Shown here one piece after another: positions 7,397-15,884 of a stretch of 64,000 nt of DNA. Below the pieces are notes generated by a model. That model was given only the letters and a program-made list of their open reading frames with translations, was not told the origin of the DNA and did not search any database. How positions within the stretch are numbered: the stretch's first letter is position 1; each line of letters starts with the position of its first letter. The position numbers were made by a program, and so were the translations under genes. The stretch is from Agromyces sp. LHK192 (GTDB taxonomy: Bacteria > Actinomycetota > Actinomycetes > Actinomycetales > Microbacteriaceae), in assembly GCF_004006235.1 (NCBI RefSeq), contig NZ_CP034753.1:3844001-3908000 (forward strand). The letters run 5' to 3'.

Positions 7397-8935
7397 ATGT
7401 CACAGTCCGCGACGGTCTCCCAGACCACCACGGCCACCATCGTCGGCGAACCCGAGGTCCTCGAGGACGGCACCGTCACCACCGGCACCGTCACCACCGA
7501 AACCGTCACGGCCGCCGATGTCGCCCTCGCGGCGGGCGTCGAGCACGACCCGGCCTGGCTCGCGCTCAAGCACGCGGTCGTCCGCCTGCAGCAGCTCCAG
7601 GTGAAGGACGGCTCGGTCGCCGACGCCGACGCGCACGCCGAGGCATCCGACCTCGTCGAGGCGATCACGGCGTCGATCGACGCACTCGCGCCGCGATTCC
7701 CGCACGAGCGCGCCTACCTCGCCGCATCCGTCGCGGACTTCCGCCGTTGGCGCGACGAGGGCTTCGGGGTTCCCGACTTCCTCGACTCGCTCGTCGAGTT
7801 CCAGCCGCAGCAGCACCGGCTCGACGGCATCCGGCACCTGGTCGTGTTCCCGATGGTGACGCAGAACGGCTCGCCCGACCGGCACGTCGAGGCACTCGTG
7901 GTCGAGACGATCTGGCCCGAGTTCATCGCCGCGCTCGAGGCCGGCGACTACTCGAACCGGCTCTTCGTGAGCCTGCGGCTCGTCGACTTCACGCCCGGGT
8001 ACGACACGAACTCGGCGGTGCTGTTCCCCGAGACGGTCGCGATGCGCGAGATCCCGGCGTTCACCTGGGGAGCGATCTTCCAGGACCGCGAGGCGGCGCG
8101 CTACCGTCGGGTCGTGCGCGCGGCATCCGACATCACGAAGCTCGACCTGCCCGACGACGCGGCGCGCCTGCTCGACGACCAGCAGCTCGCCGAGCGCACG
8201 TTCGTCATGTGGGACCTGATCCACGACCGCACGCACATGCGCGGCGACCTGCCGTTCGACCCGTTCATGATCAAGCAGCGCATGCCGTTCTTCCTCTACT
8301 CGTTGGAGGAGCTGCGCTGCGACCTCACCGCGTTCCGCGAGTCGGTCAAGATCCAGCGGGCGCTCGAACAGCGCGACGCGGATGCCTCCGGCCCGGACGC
8401 CACGGCCGAGCCGTTGTCAGCGGCCGAGCGGCAGACGCTCGACCACGCGAAGCTCGTGCAGTACGCCGTGATCTTCGACCGCATCTTCCGGTTCGCGATC
8501 ACCGGTTCGCGCGTGCGCAACTACGACGGGCTCGGCGGCCAGTTGCTGTTCGCCTGGCTGCACCGGAAGCACGTCCTCGAGTGGACCGACGTGAAGCTCA
8601 CGTTCGACTGGGCGGCCGTGCCCGACGCGGTCGTCGAGCTCGGAGACGCGATCGACGAGCTGTACTGGAAGTCGATCGACCGGCCGAAGACCGCGCACTG
8701 GCTCGCCGCCTACGAGCTCGTGTCCGACGTCGTCACCCCGAACCCCGCGTCGGTGTGGGCCGAGGGCCTGCCGCGCGACGTGCTCGCCGGGCCGCCGAAG
8801 GGCTACACCGACCTGGTGATGGACGACGAGTTCCCGCTCTCGATGTTCTACGAGGCGCTCGACAAGAAGATGAGGCCGGTCATCGAGTCGACGGTCGGCA
8901 TCACGGGTTCGACGGACGCGGCGACGGATGCCTGA
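7397..8935 (+). CDS. DUF6421 family protein
   Basis: A 512-residue protein that I recognise as the actinobacterial DUF6421 family by its core around HDRTHMRGDLPFDPFMIKQR and the following FFLYSLEELRCDLTAF. Function is unknown. The HDRTH cluster, together with the conserved Glu/Asp residues in EELRCD and GDLPFDP, could bind a metal; this is inference only. There is no signal peptide or membrane segment, so it should be cytoplasmic. The N-terminal ~45 residues are a low-complexity Thr/Val stretch. ATG 7397 follows a strong GGAACGGAGG box. It overlaps the next gene by 8 bp, and an SDR partner is a recurring neighbour of DUF6421 genes as far as I recall, pointing to a joint pathway. Confidence 0.82.
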   Translation: MSQSATVSQTTTATIVGEPEVLEDGTVTTGTVTTETVTAADVALAAGVEHDPAWLALKHAVVRLQQLQVKDGSVADADAHAEASDLVEAITASIDALAPRFPHERAYLAASVADFRRWRDEGFGVPDFLDSLVEFQPQQHRLDGIRHLVVFPMVTQNGSPDRHVEALVVETIWPEFIAALEAGDYSNRLFVSLRLVDFTPGYDTNSAVLFPETVAMREIPAFTWGAIFQDREAARYRRVVRAASDITKLDLPDDAARLLDDQQLAERTFVMWDLIHDRTHMRGDLPFDPFMIKQRMPFFLYSLEELRCDLTAFRESVKIQRALEQRDADASGPDATAEPLSAAERQTLDHAKLVQYAVIFDRIFRFAITGSRVRNYDGLGGQLLFAWLHRKHVLEWTDVKLTFDWAAVPDAVVELGDAIDELYWKSIDRPKTAHWLAAYELVSDVVTPNPASVWAEGLPRDVLAGPPKGYTDLVMDDEFPLSMFYEALDKKMRPVIESTVGITGSTDAATDA

Positions 8936-9626
8936 CGCTCCGCGCCCGGCGGCGGAGGCGACTGCGCACGCCGTCGCCGGGCGCACCGTGCTCGTGGCGG
9001 GTGCGACCAGCGCCGCCGGGTACGCCGTCGCCGAGGCGCTCGTCGCAGCGGGCGCACGCGTGATCGTGGTCGGCAGCGATCCCGGCCGCATAGAGGCGCT
9101 CGAGCGGGAGGTGCCGGGCGTGATCGGCGAGGTCGCCGATCTGTCCGACGGTGACGAGGTGCTCGAGCTCGCGATGCGCGTGCACGCTGGAGTCGGCGAC
9201 GTCGACGGGGTCGTGCATCTCGTCGGCGGGTGGCGCGGGGGCGGCGGCATCCTCGGCCAGTCCGACGAGGACTACCGGTTCCTCGAACGCTCGTTCGCGT
9301 CCCTGCGGCACCTGAGCCGCACCTTCGTCGAGGACCTGCTGGCGTCGCCCGCGGGCAGGATCTCGATCGTGTCGTCGACGAGCGTCGACCGACCGACCGC
9401 CGGCGGCGCCAACTACACGGCCGTGAAGTCCGCGAGCGAGTCGTGGATGCGGTCGGTGGCCGACGAGTTCGGACGAGCGGATACCCCATCCGCCGCGGCG
9501 GTCACGTTCCGCGTGCGCTCGCTCGACGGGCTGGAGGAGTCGCTGGCCGACGAGGTGGTCGCGATGTGGGATGCCCCTGCGGCCGAGCTGAACGGCTCGG
9601 TGAGCACCCTGCAGCCGCGGGTGTGA
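8928..9626 (+). CDS. SDR family oxidoreductase
   Basis: A 232-residue short-chain dehydrogenase. The Rossmann nucleotide site is GATSAAGYAV (residues 25-34), a variant of the usual GxxxGxG, followed by a catalytic set with Ser in VSSTS and Tyr163-x3-Lys167 in NYTAVKSASE. The catalytic tetrad is therefore largely intact, and NAD(P)-dependent oxidation or reduction is expected; the substrate is unknown. It starts at ATG 8928 inside the end of the DUF6421 gene (8-bp overlap), so the two are translationally coupled and likely act together. Length is at the short end of the family. Confidence 0.86.
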   Translation: MPDAPRPAAEATAHAVAGRTVLVAGATSAAGYAVAEALVAAGARVIVVGSDPGRIEALEREVPGVIGEVADLSDGDEVLELAMRVHAGVGDVDGVVHLVGGWRGGGGILGQSDEDYRFLERSFASLRHLSRTFVEDLLASPAGRISIVSSTSVDRPTAGGANYTAVKSASESWMRSVADEFGRADTPSAAAVTFRVRSLDGLEESLADEVVAMWDAPAAELNGSVSTLQPRV

Positions 9627-9632
9627 CCCCGG

Positions 9633-10220
9633 TCAGTTCGTCGAACCCGTGACCTCCGCCGCATAGCCCCAGCAGCCGGCGTCCTGCCAGCGGTAGTCGG
9701 CGCCGAGGCCGGAATCGCCGTGCAGTGCGAACTCCCACGCCGCCTGCTCCTCGACCGACAGGTCGATCGGCATCGGAGCGAACGCGCCGCCCTCGTTGTC
9801 CCACCACTCCCAGTACAGGTACTCGTGGCCGGCAGCCGCCATGCAGTCTCGGACGATCTGCTGGTGCACGAGCCAGGCCTGGCGTTCCGGGTCGAGGCCG
9901 GGATCGACCGCGGGGTCGGCGGAAGTCGCAGGGTCGGGGAGCGGCTCGGGCGCGGGTTCGGGTGCGGGCTCCGGTGCGATCCCCTCGACCGCGGGAGCGG
10001 CGGCCGCGTGACGCGCGGCCGGCACCTCGACCGCCGATGCCGCGCTGGGCGCAGGCGTCGCGGAGACCGACGGCGACGACTCGGCGGCGGCTGTGCGCTC
10101 GCCGGTCGACGAGATGCGCACGGGGTCGTCGGTTCCAGCGCCCTGGGCCGCGCATCCCGCGAGTCCCGCGAGCACCGCGATGGTCAGCGCACCGCCGACC
10201 AGACCCCTCGACCGTCGCAT
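9633..10220 (-). CDS. Putative lipoprotein with one copy of a Cys/Trp-rich domain, unknown function
   Basis: A 195-residue exported protein. The N-terminus has a lipobox LAGLAGC with Cys23, then a Pro/Ala/Ser-rich linker to about residue 110. The C-terminal ~85 residues form a compact domain with pattern WLxxQQxVRxCMxxAGxEY, then WEWW, MP-x-D-LS, and a final GCWG, giving two cysteines that could form a disulfide outside the cell. The same domain occurs twice in the next gene (10381-11400). ATG 10218-10220 was taken because GAGGAG lies ~8 bases upstream. The family is not one I recognise. It ends 6 bp from the convergent SDR gene. Confidence 0.75.
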   Translation of the reverse strand: MRRSRGLVGGALTIAVLAGLAGCAAQGAGTDDPVRISSTGERTAAAESSPSVSATPAPSAASAVEVPAARHAAAAPAVEGIAPEPAPEPAPEPLPDPATSADPAVDPGLDPERQAWLVHQQIVRDCMAAAGHEYLYWEWWDNEGGAFAPMPIDLSVEEQAAWEFALHGDSGLGADYRWQDAGCWGYAAEVTGSTN

Positions 10221-10380
10221 CGTCGTCTCCTCGTCTCGCGAGCCCCGGTGCTCCGCGCACCGCCCCATGCTGGCACGCATCGGCTCCGCGGCAACAGGGC
10301 AAGCCCTGAGATCGATCGCGGCTCGGCCTGTCGTCCGCTCAGTCGGCGGTGCGGTGCATCGTGCAGCTCGTCTGCGCCGC

Positions 10381-11400
10381 TCAGGCGAACGGCCGGAAAT
10401 CCACCGCCGTCGCGCCGGTGGCCCAGCATCCGCCGCCGTCGGTCGGCACGGCCGCGCCCGGGTCCTCGGCGGAGCCGAACGCGGTCAGGTTCCAGTTCGA
10501 ACGCTCGGCGTCACCGAGCCCCTCGGGCATCGCGGGCGTGCCGTCGGTCGACGGGTATGCCGGGTTCCAGTACTCCCAGTAGCGGTACTCGAGGCCGGCG
10601 TCGGCCATGCACGAACGGACCGCGTCCTGGAATGCCAACCAGCGTTCGCGCGGCGTCGGCGCAGCGGGGTCGGCCTCGGGCAGCGGTTCGCTGAGCGGCG
10701 TGCCGGCGTCGGACGCCTCCTGTGCGACGCGGGCGCCGACGGCCTCGCACCCAGCTTCACCGCGGAACGCGGCGAACCAAGCCTCCTGGGCGCCCGTCGA
10801 CAGCCCGGCCGGCATGGGATTGCCCTCTTCCCACCACTGCCAGTCGAGGTATTCGAACCCCGCGTCGCGCATGCACTGCCGCACGACCTCCTGCTGCCCG
10901 AGCCACTGGCGCCGCGTGTCCTCGGTCACGTAGGCGGGGTCGCCCTCGACGAGGTACGGGTTGTACTCGGGCGACATCGGGTCGGCGGGGTCGCGCGGTG
11001 CCGGGGTCTGGGGCGCCGGCACCTGGTCGCGGGGTGCGGGTTGCCGCGTCTCGGGGGCGGGCCCGGTCGGCGGCGGCGCATCGGCCCGCGGAGTCGATGG
11101 AGCGGACGGATCCGTCGGCAACGGCGAGGTGTCGATGCCTCCGGCGTCCTCTCCGCCGCCGGCGCGGAGTTCGGGCGACGCCTTCCCGGAGCCGGAGACC
11201 GCGTCGGAGTTGCCGGGCGGCCCACCGGACATCCCCTCACCCACTCCAGCCGATGCTCCAGCCCAGATGCCGACGAAGCACGCCGTGGCGACGGCGAGCG
11301 CGCCGCCGATGACGGCGGCACGCTCGCCCGCTGCCCGGGGCCACCACTGGGAGGTGGCCGACCGGCGGAGGGGTCGCTGTCGGCGATGGGACCCGGACAT
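10381..11400 (-). CDS. Membrane-anchored protein with two copies of the same Cys/Trp-rich domain
   Basis: A 339-residue protein paralogous to the gene at 9633-10220. A hydrophobic helix at about residues 29-50 (AVIGGALAVATACFVGIWAG) without a lipobox anchors it; then a long Pro/Ala linker; then two domain copies, one with VVRQCMRDAGFEYLDWQWW and one with AVRSCMADAGLEYRYWEYW, each followed by an MP-x-G-L turn and a later GC. Both copies keep the two cysteines. ATG 11398-11400 is preceded six bases upstream by TATCGT (complement of 11407-11412), suggesting leaderless expression. It lies head-to-tail with its paralogue, consistent with tandem duplication. Function unknown; an envelope role is likely from topology. 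Confidence 0.75.
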   Translation of the reverse strand: MSGSHRRQRPLRRSATSQWWPRAAGERAAVIGGALAVATACFVGIWAGASAGVGEGMSGGPPGNSDAVSGSGKASPELRAGGGEDAGGIDTSPLPTDPSAPSTPRADAPPPTGPAPETRQPAPRDQVPAPQTPAPRDPADPMSPEYNPYLVEGDPAYVTEDTRRQWLGQQEVVRQCMRDAGFEYLDWQWWEEGNPMPAGLSTGAQEAWFAAFRGEAGCEAVGARVAQEASDAGTPLSEPLPEADPAAPTPRERWLAFQDAVRSCMADAGLEYRYWEYWNPAYPSTDGTPAMPEGLGDAERSNWNLTAFGSAEDPGAAVPTDGGGCWATGATAVDFRPFA

Positions 11401-11418
11401 CCGGTAACGATAGGCGAG

Positions 11419-11439
11419 CCCCTTGTCCCCCGCAAGGGG
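11419..11439. terminator. Short GC hairpin downstream of the MFS gene
   Basis: CCCCTTG (11419-11425) and CAAGGGG (11433-11439) pair perfectly with a 7-base loop. It lies ~38 bp past the stop of the MFS gene (minus strand) and just upstream of the -10 box of the two-domain membrane protein, so it may separate the two transcripts. Confidence 0.45.
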
Positions 11440-11476
11440 GGTATACGCAGATTCACAGATCCGCTAGCGGCTCCGA

Positions 11477-12796
11477 TCAGGGGGTCGGTTCGCCGTCGCC
11501 GGCGGCCTCCGCCTCCACCGCCGGTTCGCCCGCGAGCGCGCCACCCGCGGAGACATCCGCCGGCGGTTGCTGCCTCCTGCTGAGCCAGAGGAACGGCACC
11601 GCGAGGGCCTGGATCGCGCCGCTCAGCGCGAGCGAACCCGGGTAGCCCCACACGTCGGCCGATCGCCCCAGCACCGGTTGGATCACGGCGCCGCCGCCGG
11701 AACCGATGAGCGAGTTGAACGACAGCACCGTCGCACGTTGCCGGGAGGGGATCATGTCGTTCAGGTACGCCTGCTGCACCGGCCCCGCTGCGGCGTCGAC
11801 GAGTCCCCAGACGACCAGCAGCACGAGCGCGACCCAGAAGCTGCGGTTCAGGCCGAGGGCGATGAGCACGGCCGTGCTGACCACGAGGCTCAGGATGATC
11901 GTCGTCGTGCGCCGACGGAATCGCGCGCGCACCCACGGCGCCATCCACCCGCCGATCACCTGCGACCCCGAGAGGATCGCCGCAGCGAGACCGGCGATCG
12001 AGTACGCGTCGGCGTCGCCCCACAGTTCGACCAGGTAGGGCTGCAACGCGTAGAAGACGTAGAACCCGACCCCGCCCGTGAAGAACGAGGCGAACATCAC
12101 GTAGCGCACCGGCCGATTGCCGAGTCCGTGCGTCAGCGACGCCCGCAGTACCTGCTTCGTCGCGGCGATCGGATGCGCCCGCCCCTCGGGCGTGAACCCG
12201 ATGTCGCGCATGACCAGTGCGGCGACGCCGAACATGATGATGAGGATGCCGGCGCGCAGCAGGAACGGCACCCCGAGGTCGGTGAGCTGTGCGATCGCCC
12301 CGCCCGCGAGCGAGCCGAGGAACATCGCGGCGCCCGACACCGCGAGGCCACGCCCGAACACCCCCTCGAGGTCGCCGCGGTAGCCGGTCGCGGCGAGCGC
12401 GTCGACCAGCCACGCCTCGACGGCGCCCGAGAAGAACGTGAAGCCGAGGCCGAGCAGCACCGAGACGACCGCCCACGCCCAGAACGGTCCCTCGATCACC
12501 CACAGCCAGTAGTACAGGGCGGTCGTCACCGCGAGCGTCACGGTGCCGAGCAGGTACGACGCCCGCCGCCCGAGCGTGTCGGCCACCACGCCGGTCGGCA
12601 CCTCGAACAGCAGCATCCCCACCGAGAAGAACGCGTTCGCCGCGAACGCCTCGAGGTTCGACAGGCCGGCGTCGAGGAGGAACAGCGTGTTCACGCCCCA
12701 GATGAGGGATGCCGCGAGCGTGTTGCCCGTGAGCAGCGTGAAGTACACCGCCTGCACACGGCGGGCCTCGCGGTTCACCGGGACATCCGTGGTCAT
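11477..12796 (-). CDS. MFS transporter
   Basis: A 439-residue major facilitator with 12 predicted membrane segments in two halves. The loop 2-3 signature is visible as FEVPTGVVADTLGRRASYL, which matches the drug/sugar antiporter type (D-x-x-GRR). A long cytoplasmic linker separates the halves (TPEGRAHPIAATKQVLRASL). The ATG at 12794-12796 was preferred over one 36 bp upstream because the family normally starts only a few residues before helix 1 and a G-rich box precedes it. Substrate unknown; efflux of a small hydrophobic compound is plausible. It is divergent from the holin-like gene. Confidence 0.85.
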   Translation of the reverse strand: MTTDVPVNREARRVQAVYFTLLTGNTLAASLIWGVNTLFLLDAGLSNLEAFAANAFFSVGMLLFEVPTGVVADTLGRRASYLLGTVTLAVTTALYYWLWVIEGPFWAWAVVSVLLGLGFTFFSGAVEAWLVDALAATGYRGDLEGVFGRGLAVSGAAMFLGSLAGGAIAQLTDLGVPFLLRAGILIIMFGVAALVMRDIGFTPEGRAHPIAATKQVLRASLTHGLGNRPVRYVMFASFFTGGVGFYVFYALQPYLVELWGDADAYSIAGLAAAILSGSQVIGGWMAPWVRARFRRRTTTIILSLVVSTAVLIALGLNRSFWVALVLLVVWGLVDAAAGPVQQAYLNDMIPSRQRATVLSFNSLIGSGGGAVIQPVLGRSADVWGYPGSLALSGAIQALAVPFLWLSRRQQPPADVSAGGALAGEPAVEAEAAGDGEPTP

Positions 12797-12873
12797 GCCG
12801 CACCCCCGCGCACAGTTTGCTCCCGGCGGCACGCCGCGGCAACGGATGCGTCCGCGAACGGTAGCCTCCGGGC

Positions 12874-13260
12874 ATGGTGCGCTTCCTGATCAGAGTCGCG
12901 GTCTTCCTCGGCGCCGCGGCGCTCGCGCTGTTCATCGCGTCGCTCCTCATCCCCGGGTTCCACATCCACCTCGCCGGATTCCTCTTCGCGGTGATCCTGT
13001 ACGCCCTGATCCAGGCCGCCCTCGAGTGGCTCGTCGACCGGCTGTTCCAGAAGTCGGCGCCGACCGTCGCCGGCATCGCAGGGCTCCTGTCGACGTTCCT
13101 CGCGCTGTGGCTCGCGACGCTGCTCTCCGACGGGCTGAGCTTCGACGGCATCGGCGCGTGGATCCTCGCGGCGGTCGTGGTGTGGGTGATCACCGCCCTG
13201 CTCAGCTGGCTCGCGCGGAAATTCCTCATGCCGAAGGCCGAGGGCTCGCCCGCGCGCTGA
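12874..13260 (+). CDS. Phage-holin superfamily IV-like small membrane protein
   Basis: A 128-residue protein with four hydrophobic segments and almost no loops, ending in a short basic tail. The N-terminal pattern (RFLIRVAVFLGAAALALFIA, then LIPGFHI) resembles the chromosomal family of holin-like proteins (PF04020), which are not linked to lysis in bacteria that carry them outside prophages. TAGCCT at 12862-12867 precedes ATG 12874 by six bases, so the transcript is probably leaderless. No phage genes are nearby. Exact role unknown. Confidence 0.7.
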   Translation: MVRFLIRVAVFLGAAALALFIASLLIPGFHIHLAGFLFAVILYALIQAALEWLVDRLFQKSAPTVAGIAGLLSTFLALWLATLLSDGLSFDGIGAWILAAVVVWVITALLSWLARKFLMPKAEGSPAR

Positions 13261-13382
13261 TCGGGCGCGGCGCACCGGCGCCGGCGCGTCTCCTGGGATT
13301 CGGCCGTTCCCGCCCAGCGGGTTAGCATGCTCTGCGCGGTCACCCCCGAGGCCGCGCACCACCCGAACCCGGAGCATCACCC

Positions 13383-14228
13383 ATGCGCAAGCGCACCGTC
13401 GCGCTCATCGTCGTCGCCGCCGTCCTCGTCGCCCTCGCGGGCGGCGTGTACTGGGCCGGGCGCCACCTCTTCTACGAGCCCACCGCTCGCTCCGTCGACT
13501 CCGTCGTCGGCGAACTCGGCGGCACCCGCGTGCTCGGCGTGTTCGCACACCCCGACGACGAGCAGACCGTCAACGGCCTGTTCTGGCGGGCGAAGCGCGA
13601 CGACGGCGCCTACACCGCGATGATCACGGCGACGCCCGGCGAAGCCGGCGAGCAGTCGCCGCCCGTCGGCCGGCAGTCCGACCTCGCCGACATCCGCAAG
13701 GCCGAGGCCCTCAAGAACAGCTGGAACCTCGGCGTCGACCGCCACGTCGTGTGGGACTACCCCGACGGCGGCCTGTCCGAGGTCGACGAGGACGAGCTCG
13801 TCGAGCAGGTCGTCGCCGAGATGCGCAAGGTGAAGCCCGACGTGGTCGTCGGCTTCTGGCCGGCCTCCGGCGCGACCGGCCACAAGGACCACATGCTGAT
13901 GGGCGAGGTCACCGAACGTGCGATCGCCGAGCTCGCGGCATCCGACGGCGGCTACACCGGCCCGAAGCACCTCGTGTACACGATCAGCCCGTCGACCGCG
14001 TTGACGTTGTTCGGCGGCGAGACCGGCGCCCGCGTCGTCGCGAACCAACCCGAGCCCGAGCTCGCGATGAGCGCCGAGGTGCAGAAGAAGCACGAGGGGT
14101 GGACGATCCACGCGTCGCAGGCGAACTTCATGCAGGAGTCGTACCTGCTGCCGACCTGGCTCATCTACCTGCTCTGGGATCAGGAGTTCTACCACGTGCG
14201 CGACCTCGAGGCCGATCCGATCCGCTGA
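13383..14228 (+). CDS. PIG-L family N-acetyl-sugar deacetylase, membrane-anchored
   Basis: A 281-residue protein with an N-terminal hydrophobic anchor (residues 5-24) and a PIG-L/LmbE domain. The zinc site is readable: His56-Pro-Asp58-Asp59 in FAHPDDEQ, and His167/His170 in GHKDHM. The family removes acetyl from GlcNAc-type sugars (for example in mycothiol or glycolipid synthesis). The anchor implies action at or outside the membrane, unlike cytosolic MshB. A GGAG box precedes ATG 13383, and TTAGCAT at about 13322-13328 is a plausible -10, giving a leader of ~50 nt. Substrate undetermined. Confidence 0.87.
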   Translation: MRKRTVALIVVAAVLVALAGGVYWAGRHLFYEPTARSVDSVVGELGGTRVLGVFAHPDDEQTVNGLFWRAKRDDGAYTAMITATPGEAGEQSPPVGRQSDLADIRKAEALKNSWNLGVDRHVVWDYPDGGLSEVDEDELVEQVVAEMRKVKPDVVVGFWPASGATGHKDHMLMGEVTERAIAELAASDGGYTGPKHLVYTISPSTALTLFGGETGARVVANQPEPELAMSAEVQKKHEGWTIHASQANFMQESYLLPTWLIYLLWDQEFYHVRDLEADPIR

Positions 14229-14338
14229 CGCGCGGATGCCCATCGCGGGCCGCGGCGACGGCAACGGCACGCCGGCCTCCGACGGCGATCCGGGCGTGTT
14301 GCCGCGCCGGCCACGGCCTCGCGCGACAGAATCGACCC

Positions 14339-14995
14339 GTGTCCGACACCGAGTCCACGGGGGCCGACGGCCCGGTGACGACTGCGTCGTCACGACGGCG
14401 CCCGATGGTCTTCGACGCGCTCGCGGTGTTCCTGCTCTCGGCGATCGCCGTGATGACCGCGTGGTGCGGCTTCCAGTCGTCGAAGTGGGGCGGCGAGATG
14501 TCGATCGCCTTCAGCCAGGCGTCGAGCGCCCGCGTGCAGGCGACCGAGGCGTCGAGCGAGGCGCGGGATGCCCGGTCGAACGACCAGGCCGTCTGGATCC
14601 AGTGGGTGCTCGCCGGCGCGGACGGCGACCTCGCTCTGCAGGAGTACATCGAGGCGAGGTTCTCACCGGAGTTCCAGGTCGCATTCGACGCGTGGAACGC
14701 CGACGGCCGTGACGAGCAGGGCCCGTTCGTCATGGAGGAGTACGTGCCGCCCGGCACCGAGGAGGCGGCCGACCTCAACGCTCGCGCCGACCAGCGCTTC
14801 CAGGACGCGCTCGACAACAACCAGCGCGGCGACAACTACTCGATCCTGACCGTGTTGTTCGCCCTCGTGCTGTTCCTCGCCGCGATGTCGCAGCGCGACC
14901 TCGCCCGCTGGGTGAAGTGGACGCTCCTCGGCCTCGCGCTGGCGGCGGCGGTCGTCGGCCTCATCGTGCTGGCGACGTTCCCGATCCGTATCTGA
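14339..14995 (+). CDS. Three-helix membrane protein of unknown function
   Basis: A 218-residue protein. One membrane helix near residues 25-42 (FDALAVFLLSAIAVMTAWCGF), a hydrophilic central part of ~115 residues rich in Ala/Asp/Glu with helical Ala-Ser-Glu runs, and two membrane helices at the C-terminus. The central part would lie on one face of the membrane. GTG 14339 is chosen over ATG 14405 because CAGAAT lies exactly six bases upstream, the spacing seen at other leaderless genes here. It resembles DUF4337-type proteins in layout only; I would not assign a family. Confidence 0.72.
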   Translation: MSDTESTGADGPVTTASSRRRPMVFDALAVFLLSAIAVMTAWCGFQSSKWGGEMSIAFSQASSARVQATEASSEARDARSNDQAVWIQWVLAGADGDLALQEYIEARFSPEFQVAFDAWNADGRDEQGPFVMEEYVPPGTEEAADLNARADQRFQDALDNNQRGDNYSILTVLFALVLFLAAMSQRDLARWVKWTLLGLALAAAVVGLIVLATFPIRI

Positions 14996-15014
14996 GCGCG
15001 GCTACGCTTCCGGG

Positions 15015-15836
15015 ATGACCGACTTCACCGCGTCCGACGGCACCCGCCTGCACTTCGACGAGCACGGCGACCCGGCGGGCCGGGCCGTCGTGCTGATCGC
15101 CGGGTTCAAGGCCGCCGCGACGACGTGGATGTACCAGACCAAGGCGCTCGCGAAGGCCGGGTATCGCGTGATCGCCCTGGACCGCCGCGGCCACGGGGCA
15201 TCCGACGTCGGGCCCGACGGTTCGCACGACATGGACCGGCACGGCCGCGACATCCGCGACCTGCTCGACCATCTGGCGCTCGAGGACGCGACGCTGGTCG
15301 GCGGGTCGATGGGCGGCAACTCGATCTGGGCGATGCTCGCCGAGTCGGGGTCGGCGCGCGTGCGGGACGTGGTCATCGTCGACCAGACCCCGAAGATGCT
15401 GAACGACGCCGGGTGGGCGCACGGGTTCTACGGGTTCGACGCGTCGAACGCGGACTCGTACTTCGCCACTTCGATCCCGGACCCGGGCCGGTTCCCGCTG
15501 CGGTCGAAGGGGATCGTGCGGATCGCGCGGATCCTCCGCGCCATGCGGCCCGGAGGCGGCGAGCGCGGCTTCACCGCCGCTGAGCTCGAGCTGCTGAACG
15601 ACCATGCGAAGCGCGACTGGCGAGATGCGATCGCGGCCGCCGACGTGCCTGCGCTCTTCGTCGCGGGTGCGGAGAGCGAATTCTGGCCGGCCTCGCACGC
15701 GGAGGCATCCGCCGCGCTCAACCGGCTCGCGACATCGGCGGTCATCGAGCGAGACGGTCACGCGGCGAACATCGAGCAGCCGAAGGCGTTCAACCGCGCG
15801 CTGCTCGAGTGGCTCGGGCGCGCACCCGCCGCCTGA
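15015..15836 (+). CDS. Alpha/beta hydrolase
   Basis: A 273-residue serine hydrolase. The nucleophile elbow is GGSMGG with Ser98; an early LDRRGHGAS strand-loop is typical of the esterase/epoxide hydrolase branch; the general-base histidine is probably in DGHAAN near residue 253; the acid lies near VAGAESEFWP. The oxyanion region is around IAGFKAAATTW. Substrate unknown. TACGCT at 15003-15008 is six bases before ATG 15015 (leaderless). The arginase-fold gene follows after 48 bp on the same strand but has its own promoter-like box. Confidence 0.86.
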   Translation: MTDFTASDGTRLHFDEHGDPAGRAVVLIAGFKAAATTWMYQTKALAKAGYRVIALDRRGHGASDVGPDGSHDMDRHGRDIRDLLDHLALEDATLVGGSMGGNSIWAMLAESGSARVRDVVIVDQTPKMLNDAGWAHGFYGFDASNADSYFATSIPDPGRFPLRSKGIVRIARILRAMRPGGGERGFTAAELELLNDHAKRDWRDAIAAADVPALFVAGAESEFWPASHAEASAALNRLATSAVIERDGHAANIEQPKAFNRALLEWLGRAPAA

Positions 15837-15884
15837 GCACGCGGCGCGGCTCGCCGTGTCGGCGGTCGAGGGCAGGCTGACGGC

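Noticed and set aside
12874..13260. Prophage signal from the holin-like protein
   Set aside because: No endolysin, integrase or structural phage genes nearby; this family is common on bacterial chromosomes.
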